A DNA stretch of 64,000 bases from Candidatus Firestoneibacteriota bacterium (GCA_026388015.1 JAPLKO010000051.1:15407-79406); one strand, 5' to 3'. Counted from the first letter of the stretch, positions 16,960-27,348 are shown. Made by a program: numbers and translations. Notes: generated by a model from the sequence alone, not told the origin.

Positions 16960-18906
16960 ATGATAGAATTAAAAAACATAACCAAGTCCTATAAGATGGG
17001 AGATATGACGGTTCAGGCCGTAAATGATATCTCTTTGAAGATAGAACAGGGGGAATATCTTGCCATTATCGGAGCTTCCGGTTCCGGTAAATCCACACTT
17101 ATGCATATTCTCGGATTTTTGGACAGGCCTGACACCGGAACCTATACGGTATTTGGCGAAGATGTCTCAAAATTGAAAGATGATAAACTTGCAATTCTTA
17201 GAAGCAACATCGCAGGCTTTGTTTTCCAGCAGTTTTACCTGCTTCCGAGAACCAAGGCCATAGAAAATGTCGAGCTTCCGTTAATCTACGCGGGGAAGAA
17301 GGGTCTTAAAAAAACAGCCCATGAAAAACTCGAACAAGTGGAACTGTTTAATAGAGACGGGCACACGCCGGGAGAGCTTTCGGGCGGGCAGCAGCAAAAA
17401 GTTGCAATTGCGCGGGCGCTTGTTAACAACCCCTATGTTATTTTTGCGGATGAACCCACCGGGAATCTGGACTCCAAAAGTAAAGAAGAAATAATGAAGA
17501 CGCTGGAGGATTTAAATAAGCAGGGAAAAACTGTTGTACTTGTAACACACGAAAAAGAGATAGCCGAAAGAACGAGAAGAATAATCACCGTTTTTGACGG
17601 AAAGATTATTTCGGATAAAAGAATAAAAGAAGAGCCGGTAAGAACTGCCGGGAGCAAGATACTTAATGCAAAAGAGCTCCTGGCCCGCGCGAAGACTAAC
17701 ATAGGGGAAGCGCTAATAATGGACCATATTCCCCAAGCTTTGAAATCTATGGTATCCCACAAAATGCGAACGGTACTTTCCATGCTCGGAATTTTGATAG
17801 GAGTGGGAGCCGTAATAGCTATGATGGCTCTTGGAAAAGGTGCAGAAGATTCTATTGCGGAAAAACTGGCTTCACTCGGTTCAAATCTGTTGATGGTAAG
17901 ACCAGGAGGGCGGACAGTCGGTGGCGTCTCTTCTGTCGGATACACCAGGCTCACCATGGAGGACGCAGAAGCAATTTCACAGCTCAAGGAAAAAGTAAAA
18001 GCAGTCGCGGCTTCTGTAAGGGGCAACGGACAAACAGCCTTTGAAAATAAAAACTGGAGCACGTCTATTCAGGGTGCTGGTTTTAAGTACGAGCAAATAC
18101 GGGCGGCAAAACCGGAGTTTGGAAGATTTTTTACGGAAGAAGAACAAAAGGCCCGTACTAAGGTTGCGGTCCTGGGCGTTACGGTAGTCGAGGAGCTTTT
18201 TGGAACGAGTAATCCGGTAGGGAAAGTTATAAAAATAAACAAAATAAATTTTGCCGTGATAGGGGTTCTTCCAAGAAAGGGGCCGGATCAGGACGATATT
18301 ATTATAATCCCGGTTACCACAGCCATGTACAGGCTTCTCGGGAAAAAATATGTAGATAGTATTGATGTGGAGGCCACAGATATTGAAACAATGGAAGAGG
18401 CAACGGAAGATATAAGGCAGGTAATAATTAAAAGACATAATCTAAAAAAGAAACAGTATAACTCTTTTCAAATACGGAATATGGCGGACGTTCAAGAAAC
18501 GATGAGAAGCATGACCAAGACCATGAGCACCCTGCTCGGAAGCATTGCCGCAATCTCTCTTTTGGTCGGAGGAATTGGCATTATGAACATTATGCTGGTT
18601 TCTGTGACGGAAAGGACGAAGGAGATTGGCCTAAGAAAAGCAATAGGAGCGCAGGAGCACGATATATTGTTTCAATTTCTAATAGAGTCGATAGTGATGA
18701 CGGTAATCGGAGGGGTAATTGGCATTCTTCTCGGGGTGGTAGTGGCGATGGCTCTTGCCTCTTTTGCCGGCTGGGTAGTAAAAATAACAACTTATTCAAT
18801 AATTCTCTCAACAGTTTTCTCCACGGCAATTGGTCTCATCTTCGGAATATTTCCCGCCAGAAAAGCTGCTAAGCTGAACCCGATAGAAGCGCTAAGATTT
18901 GAATAG
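16960..18906 (+). CDS. macB: MacB-like ABC transporter, fused ATPase and permease
   Basis: Inner-membrane mechanotransmission-type ABC protein exporting lipopeptides, peptides or macrolides through a TolC channel. The 648 residues match MacB length. The N-terminal ATPase (1-225) has Walker A GASGSGKST, Q-loop FVFQQFYLL, signature LSGGQQQKVAIARAL, and Walker B VIFADEPTGNLDSKS. A linker leads to the first membrane helix (MRTVLSMLGILIGVGAVIAMMALG), a periplasmic MacB-PCD domain, and three C-terminal helices (SLLVGGIGIMNIMLVSVTERTKEIGLRKAIGA through FGIFPARKAAKLNPIEALR). Together with the two preceding genes it forms a complete tripartite system. The substrate cannot be told from sequence. Confidence 0.93.
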   Translation: MIELKNITKSYKMGDMTVQAVNDISLKIEQGEYLAIIGASGSGKSTLMHILGFLDRPDTGTYTVFGEDVSKLKDDKLAILRSNIAGFVFQQFYLLPRTKAIENVELPLIYAGKKGLKKTAHEKLEQVELFNRDGHTPGELSGGQQQKVAIARALVNNPYVIFADEPTGNLDSKSKEEIMKTLEDLNKQGKTVVLVTHEKEIAERTRRIITVFDGKIISDKRIKEEPVRTAGSKILNAKELLARAKTNIGEALIMDHIPQALKSMVSHKMRTVLSMLGILIGVGAVIAMMALGKGAEDSIAEKLASLGSNLLMVRPGGRTVGGVSSVGYTRLTMEDAEAISQLKEKVKAVAASVRGNGQTAFENKNWSTSIQGAGFKYEQIRAAKPEFGRFFTEEEQKARTKVAVLGVTVVEELFGTSNPVGKVIKINKINFAVIGVLPRKGPDQDDIIIIPVTTAMYRLLGKKYVDSIDVEATDIETMEEATEDIRQVIIKRHNLKKKQYNSFQIRNMADVQETMRSMTKTMSTLLGSIAAISLLVGGIGIMNIMLVSVTERTKEIGLRKAIGAQEHDILFQFLIESIVMTVIGGVIGILLGVVVAMALASFAGWVVKITTYSIILSTVFSTAIGLIFGIFPARKAAKLNPIEALRFE

Positions 18907-19108
18907 ACCCTAAGAGAGGGCTCCTGATTATCGCTTCCGCAACCCAAAATATTCTGAAACGGATATTGCAGATTTCGGGTTATTATTGCACACCCGGTAT
19001 ATAATATGGTAGTATATCAAAGTTGCTGTTGTAATAATTGGCAAGGTCGGATAGTAGTTGAAAAAGTTATTTTATTAAAGTTGAAAATTGGAAACAATGT
19101 TTATATCG

Positions 19109-19126
19109 GTTGAATCGTTTTTAGAA
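19109..19126 (+). repeat. 18-bp sequence shared with 61663-61680
   Basis: GTTGAATCGTTTTTAGAA occurs here just before the yidC ribosome site and again at 61663-61680 just before the ribosome site of the truncated ammonium-transporter reading frame. Both copies are on the plus strand and both precede membrane-protein starts. Confidence 0.6.
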
Positions 19127-19139
19127 AAGGAGAATTGTC

Positions 19140-20864
19140 ATGGGAAAAGAAGGAAAAAGAATAATATTAGCAGCAGGACTATCATTTTTAGTGCTTATAG
19201 GATTTCAGTACTTTACGCCCGGGAAGACCAAGCCTACGGCGATTAAGCAAAAGGCAATAGTAACCGCTGAGGCGGTTGCTCCTGTTTTGGCAGCCGAAAT
19301 AAAGGTTGTTAAGGAAAGAACAACGGCTGAAAGCGACATTGCAAATCCGAAAACAACGCTTAAAGGCGAAGACGTTGTTATTGAGACCTCTTTTGCAACG
19401 GTGACTTTAAATACCGCCGGTGGCGCTATAAAGAGCTGGGTTTTAAAGGATTATAAAGAAAGCGGGAAACCGGTGGATATGGTGTGGAAGAGCGAAAAAA
19501 ACACACTTCCCGGAATACTGAAAATTCCGTCTCTAAAGTTTTTTGATGAGGTGCTCTATAAGAGTAAAAAAACAGAAACAGGTGTAGAGTTTTTTACGGT
19601 CGTCAAAGGTGTCGTCGAAATAACAAAAAATTATAGCTTCGGAAAAGAAAAATTTACCAGCGAGATTACCTTAAAGGTAAAATCGTTAAATAAAGAAGTC
19701 AAAAACATACTTGACGCAAAGCTTTACCTGGGAACAGGAGTAAATAATCATTTTATCTATAATGCAAAGGGTGTTATCCTTGAAAAGGATATGGCGGCAA
19801 TAAAAGAGAATATGCAGGTCGTTTCCAATATTTATTATGTAGACGAAAAGTTGGTAAAAAATACGTTTGCCATGAAAGAGTCAGTAAACGAGAAGGGAGA
19901 ACCGGCTTTTATCTTGAAAGATGATGCAAAGAGAACGGAAAACGGAGAACTTTCCTGGATCGGGATAAAAGATAAATACTATATCTCCGTCTTTATTCCC
20001 AAAAAAGGCTCCGGAATGAAAGGGGAAGAACATGCCGTTCTCTACAATCCAAAAATGGAAACAAAGGCAAATAAAGAGATTGAGGTTAATTTTCCGCTGC
20101 CGACTTCCGTACTTTTGTTTCCTGCTTTTGACGGGGAGAAGGGGGCAAATATTTCTGTGACATACTACTCCGGTCCGATAGCTTATGAAAACCTTAAATC
20201 ATTCAAGGTAGGATTACACAGAGCTATGGAGCTGGGCTGGGGCTGGTTTAACTGGTTTGGCATCTGGATGCTGGTAGCGTTAAAGTGGTGTTTTGCCATT
20301 ACAAAAAACTGGGGTGTCGCAATTATCCTGATAACAGTATTGCTTAAAATAATAACCTGGTGGCCGACTCAAAAAAGCTATATCGCAATGAAAAAAATGC
20401 AGGAAATTCAGCCGGAGATAGCTGCGCTAAAGACAAAATATAAAGATAATGCTCAGAAAATGACCGAAGAAACGATGAGAATATACAAAGAAAAGAAGGT
20501 CAATCCACTGGGAGGCTGTCTTCCGATGCTTTTGCAAATTCCTATCTTCGTTGCTTTCTACGCGGTGCTTGCAAATGCCATAGAACTTAAGAATGCGTCG
20601 TTTTTAATCTGGAGTGATTTATCGGTAAGGGATCCGTACTTTATACTGCTTATTCTAATGCTTGTAACAATGATAATACAACAAAAGATGACCCCTGCCA
20701 CAGACCCGCAGCAGGCAAAAATGATGATGTGGATGATGCCCGCTGTTTTTGCGTTTATCTTCTGGTCGCTTCCGGCCGGACTGCTCCTTTATTTTGCGGT
20801 ACAAAACATTCTTTCAATACTCCAACAATGGATGGTTAACAGGAATGCTCACTTAGTCTCTTGA
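19140..20864 (+). CDS. yidC: Membrane protein insertase YidC
   Basis: Inner-membrane insertase working alone or with SecYEG. The 574 residues give the long Gram-negative form. An N-terminal helix (IILAAGLSFLVLIGFQYF) is followed by a large periplasmic beta-supersandwich domain (about residues 60-350). The conserved core has five helices: WFNWFGIWMLVALKW, then the cytoplasmic hairpin MKKMQEIQPEIAALKTKYKDN, then NPLGGCLPMLLQIPIFVAFYAVL, and the final LPAGLLLYFAVQNILSILQQW. AAAAGGAGA lies before the ATG. The next gene overlaps its stop by four bases. No jag/khpB gene follows, although it often does. Confidence 0.97.
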   Translation: MGKEGKRIILAAGLSFLVLIGFQYFTPGKTKPTAIKQKAIVTAEAVAPVLAAEIKVVKERTTAESDIANPKTTLKGEDVVIETSFATVTLNTAGGAIKSWVLKDYKESGKPVDMVWKSEKNTLPGILKIPSLKFFDEVLYKSKKTETGVEFFTVVKGVVEITKNYSFGKEKFTSEITLKVKSLNKEVKNILDAKLYLGTGVNNHFIYNAKGVILEKDMAAIKENMQVVSNIYYVDEKLVKNTFAMKESVNEKGEPAFILKDDAKRTENGELSWIGIKDKYYISVFIPKKGSGMKGEEHAVLYNPKMETKANKEIEVNFPLPTSVLLFPAFDGEKGANISVTYYSGPIAYENLKSFKVGLHRAMELGWGWFNWFGIWMLVALKWCFAITKNWGVAIILITVLLKIITWWPTQKSYIAMKKMQEIQPEIAALKTKYKDNAQKMTEETMRIYKEKKVNPLGGCLPMLLQIPIFVAFYAVLANAIELKNASFLIWSDLSVRDPYFILLILMLVTMIIQQKMTPATDPQQAKMMMWMMPAVFAFIFWSLPAGLLLYFAVQNILSILQQWMVNRNAHLVS

Positions 20865-22882
20865 AGAAAATGGCAAAAAAAAGGTTAAGGACATATAGTT
20901 TGTTAGCCGGACTGTTCTTGCTCCGGTCCTTATTTGGAGAAGAGCCTCTTATTTCTCCGGTTACGGTCTCTACCGCTGAGGCAACAATGGACAAGGCTGA
21001 TATGCGGGAAGATAAACTAAAACAATATGCCAAAAATCTGATTTCTAACATTCTCAAAGGGGATGCGGGTACAGGCGAGTTTCCCGACGCCGGTTTTTCG
21101 GTAAATTTAGATAATCTGGAGCTGGAAAAACTGCTTGCGGGCAAGGAAAAATTAAATAAATACATTCTTTCCCTTCTCAGGGAAGTTAAAAGCGGCTATA
21201 CAAAAGAAAGAATTCTTAGAGAGCTTTTCAAAAAAAGAGGCGCCCCTGAAGAAGACGAATCTACGCTTGAAACGCTCTATTCTCTGATTAAAGACAGAAG
21301 CTCCCAGGTCAGATATCTTGCCGTCAAATTGCTCGGAGAAAGAGGAAGCCCGTCTTCTGTCTTAAAAATTAATTCTTTACTCTACGATTCTTTTTCTTTA
21401 CGAAAAGATGTTTATCCCGTGCGGGTCGCAGCAAGAGAAGCTATAGAGCTCATAAAAATCAGAGAAGAAGTAAAAACACTGAGCGGAGAAGAATGCATAA
21501 TCAAATGGTTGCAGGTCTTAAAAGAAAAAGCCGTTTTAAAACAGGATTATTTTTGCGAGAGAGCGGTAAAAGAGCTGTTTCTGCTGCCTTCTGCAAAAGA
21601 AAAAGTATGGACTGAGTTAATGCTGGCGAAAGAACAGGCAGGGAAGAAGACCCTTATCGAGAATAAAATATTCAGCTATCTTCTTCTTGCGGCTTCCGGT
21701 CTGAAAGACGAGCGCAGCCTGCCTCTTATTTTCGAATCTTTAAAAGAAGCCTCTCTTCAAAATATGGCCGTCCGGGCCTCCGCGGCTCTTTCTCTGGAGC
21801 AAACTATCGACATTTTACTTGAGCAGTCCGTAGGCAGTGAAAGAGCGGAACTTCTTTTTTCTGCGATAAAAGAAAAATTGGCAGAAAAGGAAGTTATAGA
21901 TTTGCCGGAGCCGGTTAGCGCCAATGATAAGGAAGTATTATTATCAGTTGCCGAAAAGGCGAGGCAGCTGCTATTAATTAAAAGAGATCCTGAAGCTTAT
22001 ATTGATGCCGCGGAACTTTTTGCTGTCGGTTTGAATGATTATGACGGGGCTCTCTCTTACATTTCTCTCTATAAAAGTGAAGGGAAAGAACCGGAAGAAC
22101 ATGAAAGAAGCAGCGAAATCTATTCAAAAACCCTTGCAAATAAAGGTAGATTTGCGCAGGTTGACGAACTTTTTCCTTTGTTAAACAAAATGCCATATTT
22201 TATAAATCTTGCGTTACAGGACCTTTTCCTGAAAAAGCAAATATCAGATACAATTAAAAACTGCAGAAAAACATATTATCTCGCAAACAGCGCTTTCGAG
22301 CTTGAAAACTATAGAAAGACTCTCAATATCCTGAGGAATCTTGACACGGCAAGCTGTCCTGAAATAAAAAGAGCCTTCAAGGAAGAAAGAATAGAATATT
22401 GTGAGACAAAAATAAAGAAAAGAACGGAGGAGATAATATCCGGATTAGCTGTAAGTACTTCCGAGGACCTGATACTGAAGATAGCCGCCGAAAAAATAGA
22501 ATATAAAAAAGGGGAAGAACTGAAAGTAAGATCGGTGCTTGCAAATAAAGGAATGGCAGCAGTTTTTGGAGCGAAGGCGAAGAAAGGCGTATCGGGCTTT
22601 GACCTTTTAATGATGAAAGATGGTCTGCTGATAAAGAGGTTTAAAGAAGATTTTACGAAAAAGCAAGAGAGTGAAGAGTTGCAGGAATCTGTATTTAGGC
22701 TTGGCCCCGAAGAAGAAATAGTTTCGGAGTTTGTAATACCGACAGGAGAAGAAGTCATTCCGGAGGGCGCGGTCGAACTTGCTCTTTCTTATGTCGGGGG
22801 TCGGCTGGCTAAAGAGTATGAAAAGGACGAGATAAGATGCCCGGTCATCTCAAACATTTTAACGCTTGTTATCCGGAAGTGA
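20861..22882 (+). CDS. Exported HEAT-like repeat protein of unknown function
   Basis: A 673-residue protein with a signal sequence (LRTYSLLAGLFLLRSLFGEEP). The long helical body includes HEAT-like segments: LETLYSLIKDRSSQVRYLAVKLLGERGSPSS near 145-175, and LPLIFESLKEASLQNMAVRASAALSLEQ near 290. TPR-like stretches around 385-500 follow. The C-terminal 150 residues (AAEKIEYKKGEELKVRSVLANKG onward) look like an immunoglobulin-type beta domain ending ILTLVIRK. The TTG at 20861 overlaps the yidC stop; an ATG at 20870 is the alternative. Close coupling with yidC and mnmE suggests co-transcription. I do not recognise a specific family. Confidence 0.8.
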   Translation: MKKMAKKRLRTYSLLAGLFLLRSLFGEEPLISPVTVSTAEATMDKADMREDKLKQYAKNLISNILKGDAGTGEFPDAGFSVNLDNLELEKLLAGKEKLNKYILSLLREVKSGYTKERILRELFKKRGAPEEDESTLETLYSLIKDRSSQVRYLAVKLLGERGSPSSVLKINSLLYDSFSLRKDVYPVRVAAREAIELIKIREEVKTLSGEECIIKWLQVLKEKAVLKQDYFCERAVKELFLLPSAKEKVWTELMLAKEQAGKKTLIENKIFSYLLLAASGLKDERSLPLIFESLKEASLQNMAVRASAALSLEQTIDILLEQSVGSERAELLFSAIKEKLAEKEVIDLPEPVSANDKEVLLSVAEKARQLLLIKRDPEAYIDAAELFAVGLNDYDGALSYISLYKSEGKEPEEHERSSEIYSKTLANKGRFAQVDELFPLLNKMPYFINLALQDLFLKKQISDTIKNCRKTYYLANSAFELENYRKTLNILRNLDTASCPEIKRAFKEERIEYCETKIKKRTEEIISGLAVSTSEDLILKIAAEKIEYKKGEELKVRSVLANKGMAAVFGAKAKKGVSGFDLLMMKDGLLIKRFKEDFTKKQESEELQESVFRLGPEEEIVSEFVIPTGEEVIPEGAVELALSYVGGRLAKEYEKDEIRCPVISNILTLVIRK

Positions 22883-22883
22883 T

Positions 22884-24266
22884 ATGAAAAATACTATAGC
22901 TGCAATTTCTACGCCTCCCGGGGAAGGCGGTATCGGGATCGTACGTCTCTCCGGAAGCGAAGCGATTGCGATAGTTTCAAAAATATTTAAGCCAAAGAAA
23001 GAAAAAATGTTAAAGACTGTTCCTTCCTATTCTTCTCATTATGGCTTTGTGGTAAACCCTGCTACAAGAGAAACAATAGACGAAGTTATTGTAAATATTA
23101 TGAAAGCGCCTGCAACCTATACGAGAGAAGATGTGGTGGAGATTAACTGCCATGGAGGATTTTCTTCTGTCAGAAGGACTCTGGAGCTCCTCTTGAAATA
23201 CGGCGCCCGTCTTGCCTTGCCGGGAGAGTTTACAAAGCGGGCATTTCTAAATGGCAGAATAGATCTTGCCCAGGCGGAGGCAGTCGTAGATATAATCAAG
23301 GCAAAGACTGAAGAAAGCCTAAGAGCTGCGGTGAATCAGCTTAAGGGCGGGCTTTCTAAAAAAACGAACGCCATTGCGGAGAGCCTAAAAAACATCTGCG
23401 CAAGAGTTGAGGCCAACATAGAATTTGCTGAGGAAGAAACAGAAAGCACGGATCTGGCGGAAATAAAGAGGGAGCTGTTGAAAGTATTGCGGGAAATAAA
23501 CATCCTGATAGCGACGGCAGAAGGCGGGAGAATTCTGCGGGAAGGAATAAAAACGTCTATAATAGGCAAGCCAAATGCAGGGAAATCCTCGCTTCTAAAT
23601 GAACTGCTCAACGAAGAGCGCGCTATTGTAACGCATCTTCCCGGGACGACCAGGGACATAATTGAAGAAACAATAAATATTAAAGGCATTGCTTTTGTGC
23701 TTTCGGACACAGCCGGGATAAGAAAAGCAAAAGATCTGGCAGAAGAAAAAGGTATAGAGCGCTCAATAAAATCTATGGACGAAGCGGACCTCCTGCTTGT
23801 TGTTTTTGACGGTTCCGGCGAAATAGAGCAAGAGGATTTGGAAATTATAAAAAAATTGCAGGGAAAAAATGTTATTGCCGTAATTAACAAAACAGACCTG
23901 AAGCCTTTGAAAACAACAGAAAAGATTATAAGGAAACTTTTAAAGTGCTCAACCGTAATTAAAATATCGCTGGTAAATAAAAACGGTATGGAAAAATTAA
24001 AAAAAGAGATGGGGAAGATAGCCCTAATAAAAGGAACTAAATCAAAAGAGAGTATTATTATTACAAATGTAAGGCACAAGGAATTAATGCAGAATGCCGG
24101 AGAATTGATCGAGAAAGCCGTAGAATCCATAAATAATGGAATGTCAGAGGAGTTTATTGCGCTTGACATACGCGGCGCTCTAGATTATGTAGGCTGTATT
24201 ACCGGACGAGTTTCAACAGAGGATATTATGAATAAAATATTTTCAGACTTTTGTATTGGGAAATAG
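22884..24266 (+). CDS. mnmE: tRNA uridine-5-carboxymethylaminomethyl modification GTPase MnmE
   Basis: With MnmG it builds the cmnm5/nm5 modification at U34 of certain tRNAs. About 460 residues. The N-terminal folate-binding domain (TIAAISTPPGEGGIGIVRLSG, then YTREDVVEINCHGG) is followed by a helical domain into which the G domain is inserted: G1 GKPNAGKSSLL, G2/G3 with TRD and DTAGIR, and NKTD. It ends FCIGK, the obligatory C-x-G-K motif. An ATG at 22884 is preferred over an upstream TTG because it aligns with the family N-terminus and has GGAAG before it. Confidence 0.97.
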   Translation: MKNTIAAISTPPGEGGIGIVRLSGSEAIAIVSKIFKPKKEKMLKTVPSYSSHYGFVVNPATRETIDEVIVNIMKAPATYTREDVVEINCHGGFSSVRRTLELLLKYGARLALPGEFTKRAFLNGRIDLAQAEAVVDIIKAKTEESLRAAVNQLKGGLSKKTNAIAESLKNICARVEANIEFAEEETESTDLAEIKRELLKVLREINILIATAEGGRILREGIKTSIIGKPNAGKSSLLNELLNEERAIVTHLPGTTRDIIEETINIKGIAFVLSDTAGIRKAKDLAEEKGIERSIKSMDEADLLLVVFDGSGEIEQEDLEIIKKLQGKNVIAVINKTDLKPLKTTEKIIRKLLKCSTVIKISLVNKNGMEKLKKEMGKIALIKGTKSKESIIITNVRHKELMQNAGELIEKAVESINNGMSEEFIALDIRGALDYVGCITGRVSTEDIMNKIFSDFCIGK

Positions 24267-24593
24267 ACAGGTATCTGGTAAAACCGAAAATATAAAAAGA
24301 TGTTAACAATAATAATATACAAGAATATTTAACTGCCGGAAATATTGCGAGTCTGTAAGGCCAATTGCCGTAAAAAACACAATTAAAGTGGATAAAATGT
24401 AGATAAGTATATAAATCTGATACGTATAGAGTTAGAGCACATAGTAAATAGTAACTGTAGCAATAGTAGAAAAGACAAGTAATAATAACATCTTTTAAGC
24501 AATGTCGTATAATATTAACATAGTTATAAACAAAAAAAATGATGTTATTAATAATTGTGGATAAGTTGTTAATAAAAGGGATCGCAAAATACA
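24267..24593. other. Intergenic region mnmE-mnmG with a DnaA box
   Basis: These 327 bases are AT-rich and I see no gene on either strand. A perfect TGTGGATAA lies at 24556-24564, 30 bases before the mnmG ATG. A weaker AGTGGATAA lies near 24388. Promoter elements for mnmG must lie here but none is convincing. Confidence 0.6.
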
Positions 24594-26495
24594 ATGAAAA
24601 AAGAGTACAAAAATAAATATGAAAAAGAATATGATGTAATTGTGGTTGGAGCCGGTCATGCCGGTGTTGAATCTGCGCTTGCAGTGGCGCGAATTGGATT
24701 AAAAACAGCCATATTTACGATTAATATTGACAATATTGCCCAGATGTCTTGCAATCCTGCTATTGGGGGTATGGCTAAGGGTCATCTTGTAAAGGAAATA
24801 GATTCATTAGGTGGAGAAATGGGACTTACGGCAGATAAGTCTGCAATACAATTTAAAATGCTGAATACAAAAAAGGGGCCGGCGGTACATTCTTTGCGCG
24901 CGCAGTGCGATAAAAAAATATACCAAAATCAAATGAAGTATGTTCTTGAACAACAGAATAAATTAGATGTGAAACAGGGTATAATAGAAAAGATTCTCGT
25001 GAAAAACAATAAAGCATACGGTGTAGTGACTCATATGGGAATGGCGTATTTTGCCAAGGCTGTAATAATTACACCGGGAACATTTTTAAACGGACTGATT
25101 CATATAGGAGAGTCTTCATACCCCGGGGGTAGAAATGGGGAACTTTCAGCGGAAAAACTATCTGCTTGTCTTAAAGAACTGGGGTTTGAGATCGGCAGGC
25201 TGAAAACAGGAACAAACCCGCGCGTGAATAAAAACACTATAGATTTTTCAAAGAGCAAACTTCAGCCGGGAGATGAAAAGCCGGCAACATTTTCTTCGGA
25301 AACGGAGAGTATAGCCCTTCCCCAGGTGCCTTGCTATCTTGTGCACACGAACGAAGAAACAAACAAGATTATTAGAAACAACATTCATCGATCTCCCTTG
25401 TTTGCGGGAAAGATTAGAGGGGTGGGGCCCAGATATTGCCCGTCAATTGAAGACAAAGTTATGCGTTTTCCGGAAAAATTAAGGCATCAGATATATATTG
25501 AGCCGGAAGGACTTGGAACTCTGGAGATGTATTTAAACGGGCTTTCTTCGAGCCTGCCGGAAGATGTCCAATTGCAATTTCTCCGCACAATTCCCGCTCT
25601 AAAGCACGTAGAAATTATGAGACCCGCGTATGCGATTGAGTATGATTACTGCCCGCCGTACCAGCTTAAACACACCCTTGAAACAAAAAAAATAGCCGGC
25701 CTGTATTTCGCAGGACAGATAAACGGCACCTCGGGTTATGAAGAAGCGGCGGCGCAGGGAATAATGGCGGGAATAAATGCGGCATTAAAAATTAAAGGGG
25801 AAAAAGAGTTTGTATTAAAAAGGTCAGAGGCCTATATAGGGGTCTTAATTGATGATCTTGTTACCAAGGGCACCGCAGAACCGTACAGAATGTTTACTTC
25901 GCGCGCAGAATATAGATTAGCGCTTCGTCAAGATAATGCGGATATAAGATTGCTCGAGAAGGCCAGGGATTTAGGGCTTGTTCATGAAGAACGGTTTAAG
26001 AAATATGAAATAAAGAAAGCTCTCATTTCCGAAAAACTTTTAGAGCTCAAGGGAACATTCGTCTATCCTTCCGAAGCCGAAGAAAAATACTTTTTTGAGC
26101 ACAAGTCGGCAAAGATTAAAGAAAAAATATCTTTGGCGGAATTATTGAAGCGGCCGGAGATAAAATATGACGACTTTGAAGATATTTTGAAGGATAAAAA
26201 TAGCAAAAAAGACAGGAGTTACAGAGAAGCAATAGAGCAAGTTGAGATACATATAAAATATGAGGGGTATATTAAAAGACAAAAGAATCATATTGAGCGT
26301 GCAGAAGCAGAAGAAAGCATTGAAATTCCGGAAGAAATTAATTATAAAAAAGTTCACGGGCTTGCCGCGGAAGCCGTAGAAAAGCTTACAAAAATGAGAC
26401 CGGAATATTTGGGCCAGGCGCAAAAAATATCCGGAATCTCACCTTCAGATATAACTGCAGTGCTGATTCATATCAAAAAAACCGGAATAAAATAA
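24594..26495 (+). CDS. mnmG: tRNA uridine-5-carboxymethylaminomethyl modification enzyme MnmG
   Basis: FAD-dependent partner of MnmE. The 633 residues are the full long form. The N-terminal dinucleotide fold is [44 protein letters not shown] comes next, followed by the signature [16 protein letters not shown] near residue 280 and [18 protein letters not shown]. The C-terminal helical domain, ending [19 protein letters not shown], contacts MnmE and tRNA. It is followed by rsmG after 44 bases, the usual mnmE-mnmG-rsmG-parA-parB order. Confidence 0.98.
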   Translation: MKKEYKNKYEKEYDVIVVGAGHAGVESALAVARIGLKTAIFTINIDNIAQMSCNPAIGGMAKGHLVKEIDSLGGEMGLTADKSAIQFKMLNTKKGPAVHSLRAQCDKKIYQNQMKYVLEQQNKLDVKQGIIEKILVKNNKAYGVVTHMGMAYFAKAVIITPGTFLNGLIHIGESSYPGGRNGELSAEKLSACLKELGFEIGRLKTGTNPRVNKNTIDFSKSKLQPGDEKPATFSSETESIALPQVPCYLVHTNEETNKIIRNNIHRSPLFAGKIRGVGPRYCPSIEDKVMRFPEKLRHQIYIEPEGLGTLEMYLNGLSSSLPEDVQLQFLRTIPALKHVEIMRPAYAIEYDYCPPYQLKHTLETKKIAGLYFAGQINGTSGYEEAAAQGIMAGINAALKIKGEKEFVLKRSEAYIGVLIDDLVTKGTAEPYRMFTSRAEYRLALRQDNADIRLLEKARDLGLVHEERFKKYEIKKALISEKLLELKGTFVYPSEAEEKYFFEHKSAKIKEKISLAELLKRPEIKYDDFEDILKDKNSKKDRSYREAIEQVEIHIKYEGYIKRQKNHIERAEAEESIEIPEEINYKKVHGLAAEAVEKLTKMRPEYLGQAQKISGISPSDITAVLIHIKKTGIK

Positions 26496-26539
26496 TTAAA
26501 AATGATGCTAAAAATAATTAAATTTGCTACAATATCCGC

Positions 26540-27253
26540 ATGTCTTTAAATATAGAAATACAAAAATATTTGGCGGAAATGAAAGTAGAACTTTCTGATG
26601 AAAATATTTCGGCTATAGATATATACATTAGAGAAATAAATAACTGGAATACAAAGGCAGATTTAACTGCTCTAAAAGGTTATGAAAGTATATTTGTAAA
26701 CCTTTTTTTGGACGCTTTTACATTGCTTCCTTTTATTAAAGATAAATCAACTCTTATAGATATCGGAACAGGCGGAGGTTTCCCGGGACTGGCATTAAAA
26801 ATATTTTATAAAGAACTAAAAATTACATTAGTTGAGGCCTCTTCAAAAAAATGTGTTTTTTTAAATTATATAAGTAATTGTTTAAAAATGAAAAATGTAA
26901 ATGTTGTTTGGGGTAGAGCTGAAGATGTAGGGAAAGATATATTTTACAGAGAGCAATACGACTATGCCTGTTGCAGAGCCGTGGCCGGAATGAGCGCTAT
27001 TTCGGAACTTTGCATGCCTTTTGTAAAAATAGGCGGTGTTTTTGTAGCGTCAAAAGGAAAAGACACTACAGAGATTAAACAAGCAGCAACTGCAATTAAT
27101 TATATGGGCGGGAAAATAGAAAAAATAGAAAAAATCAAATATTCTTTCTTTAGTGAAGAAAAAAATATTGTAATAATATCGAAAGATAGGCAAACCCCGG
27201 AGAAATACCCCAGACGAAACGGAATCCCGCAAAAGAGACCTGTAAAAGTATAA
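26540..27253 (+). CDS. rsmG: 16S rRNA (guanine-N7) methyltransferase RsmG
   Basis: SAM-dependent enzyme methylating G527 of 16S rRNA. The 237 residues contain the N-terminal helical cap, the SAM-binding motif LIDIGTGGGFPGLALKI near residue 75, LVEASSKKCVFLNYI, the CCRAVAGM motif and the characteristic C-terminus TPEKYPRRNGIPQKRPVKV. Length is normal. It lies between mnmG and the parS-parA region. Base use is more AT-rich than in its neighbours. Confidence 0.96.
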   Translation: MSLNIEIQKYLAEMKVELSDENISAIDIYIREINNWNTKADLTALKGYESIFVNLFLDAFTLLPFIKDKSTLIDIGTGGGFPGLALKIFYKELKITLVEASSKKCVFLNYISNCLKMKNVNVVWGRAEDVGKDIFYREQYDYACCRAVAGMSAISELCMPFVKIGGVFVASKGKDTTEIKQAATAINYMGGKIEKIEKIKYSFFSEEKNIVIISKDRQTPEKYPRRNGIPQKRPVKV

Positions 27254-27290
27254 AAAATATATTGTTATGAAAAAACATTTATTCGCAAGA

Positions 27291-27306
27291 TGTTTCACGT
27301 GAAACA
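27291..27306. promoter_or_regulatory. parS centromere site
   Basis: TGTTTCACGTGAAACA, an exact match to the canonical 16-bp parS palindrome bound by ParB, in the short gap between rsmG and parA. Confidence 0.97.
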
Positions 27307-27319
27307 TTTTATAATTATC

Positions 27320-27348
27320 TTGACAATATTGGAGCTTTCTTGTAAGAT
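27320..27348 (+). promoter_or_regulatory. Probable sigma-70 promoter of parAB
   Basis: TTGACA (27320-27325), 17-base spacer, TAAGAT (27343-27348), placed 13 bases after parS, so ParB bound at parS could affect it. Confidence 0.65.

Noticed and set aside
18907-18985. Terminator after macB
   Set aside because: Only a loose AACCC/GGGTT pairing with a long loop is present; not convincing.
23336-24169. A 277-residue minus-strand frame inside mnmE
   Set aside because: Antisense shadow of mnmE, rich in Ser/Phe/Ile, without ribosome site or motif.
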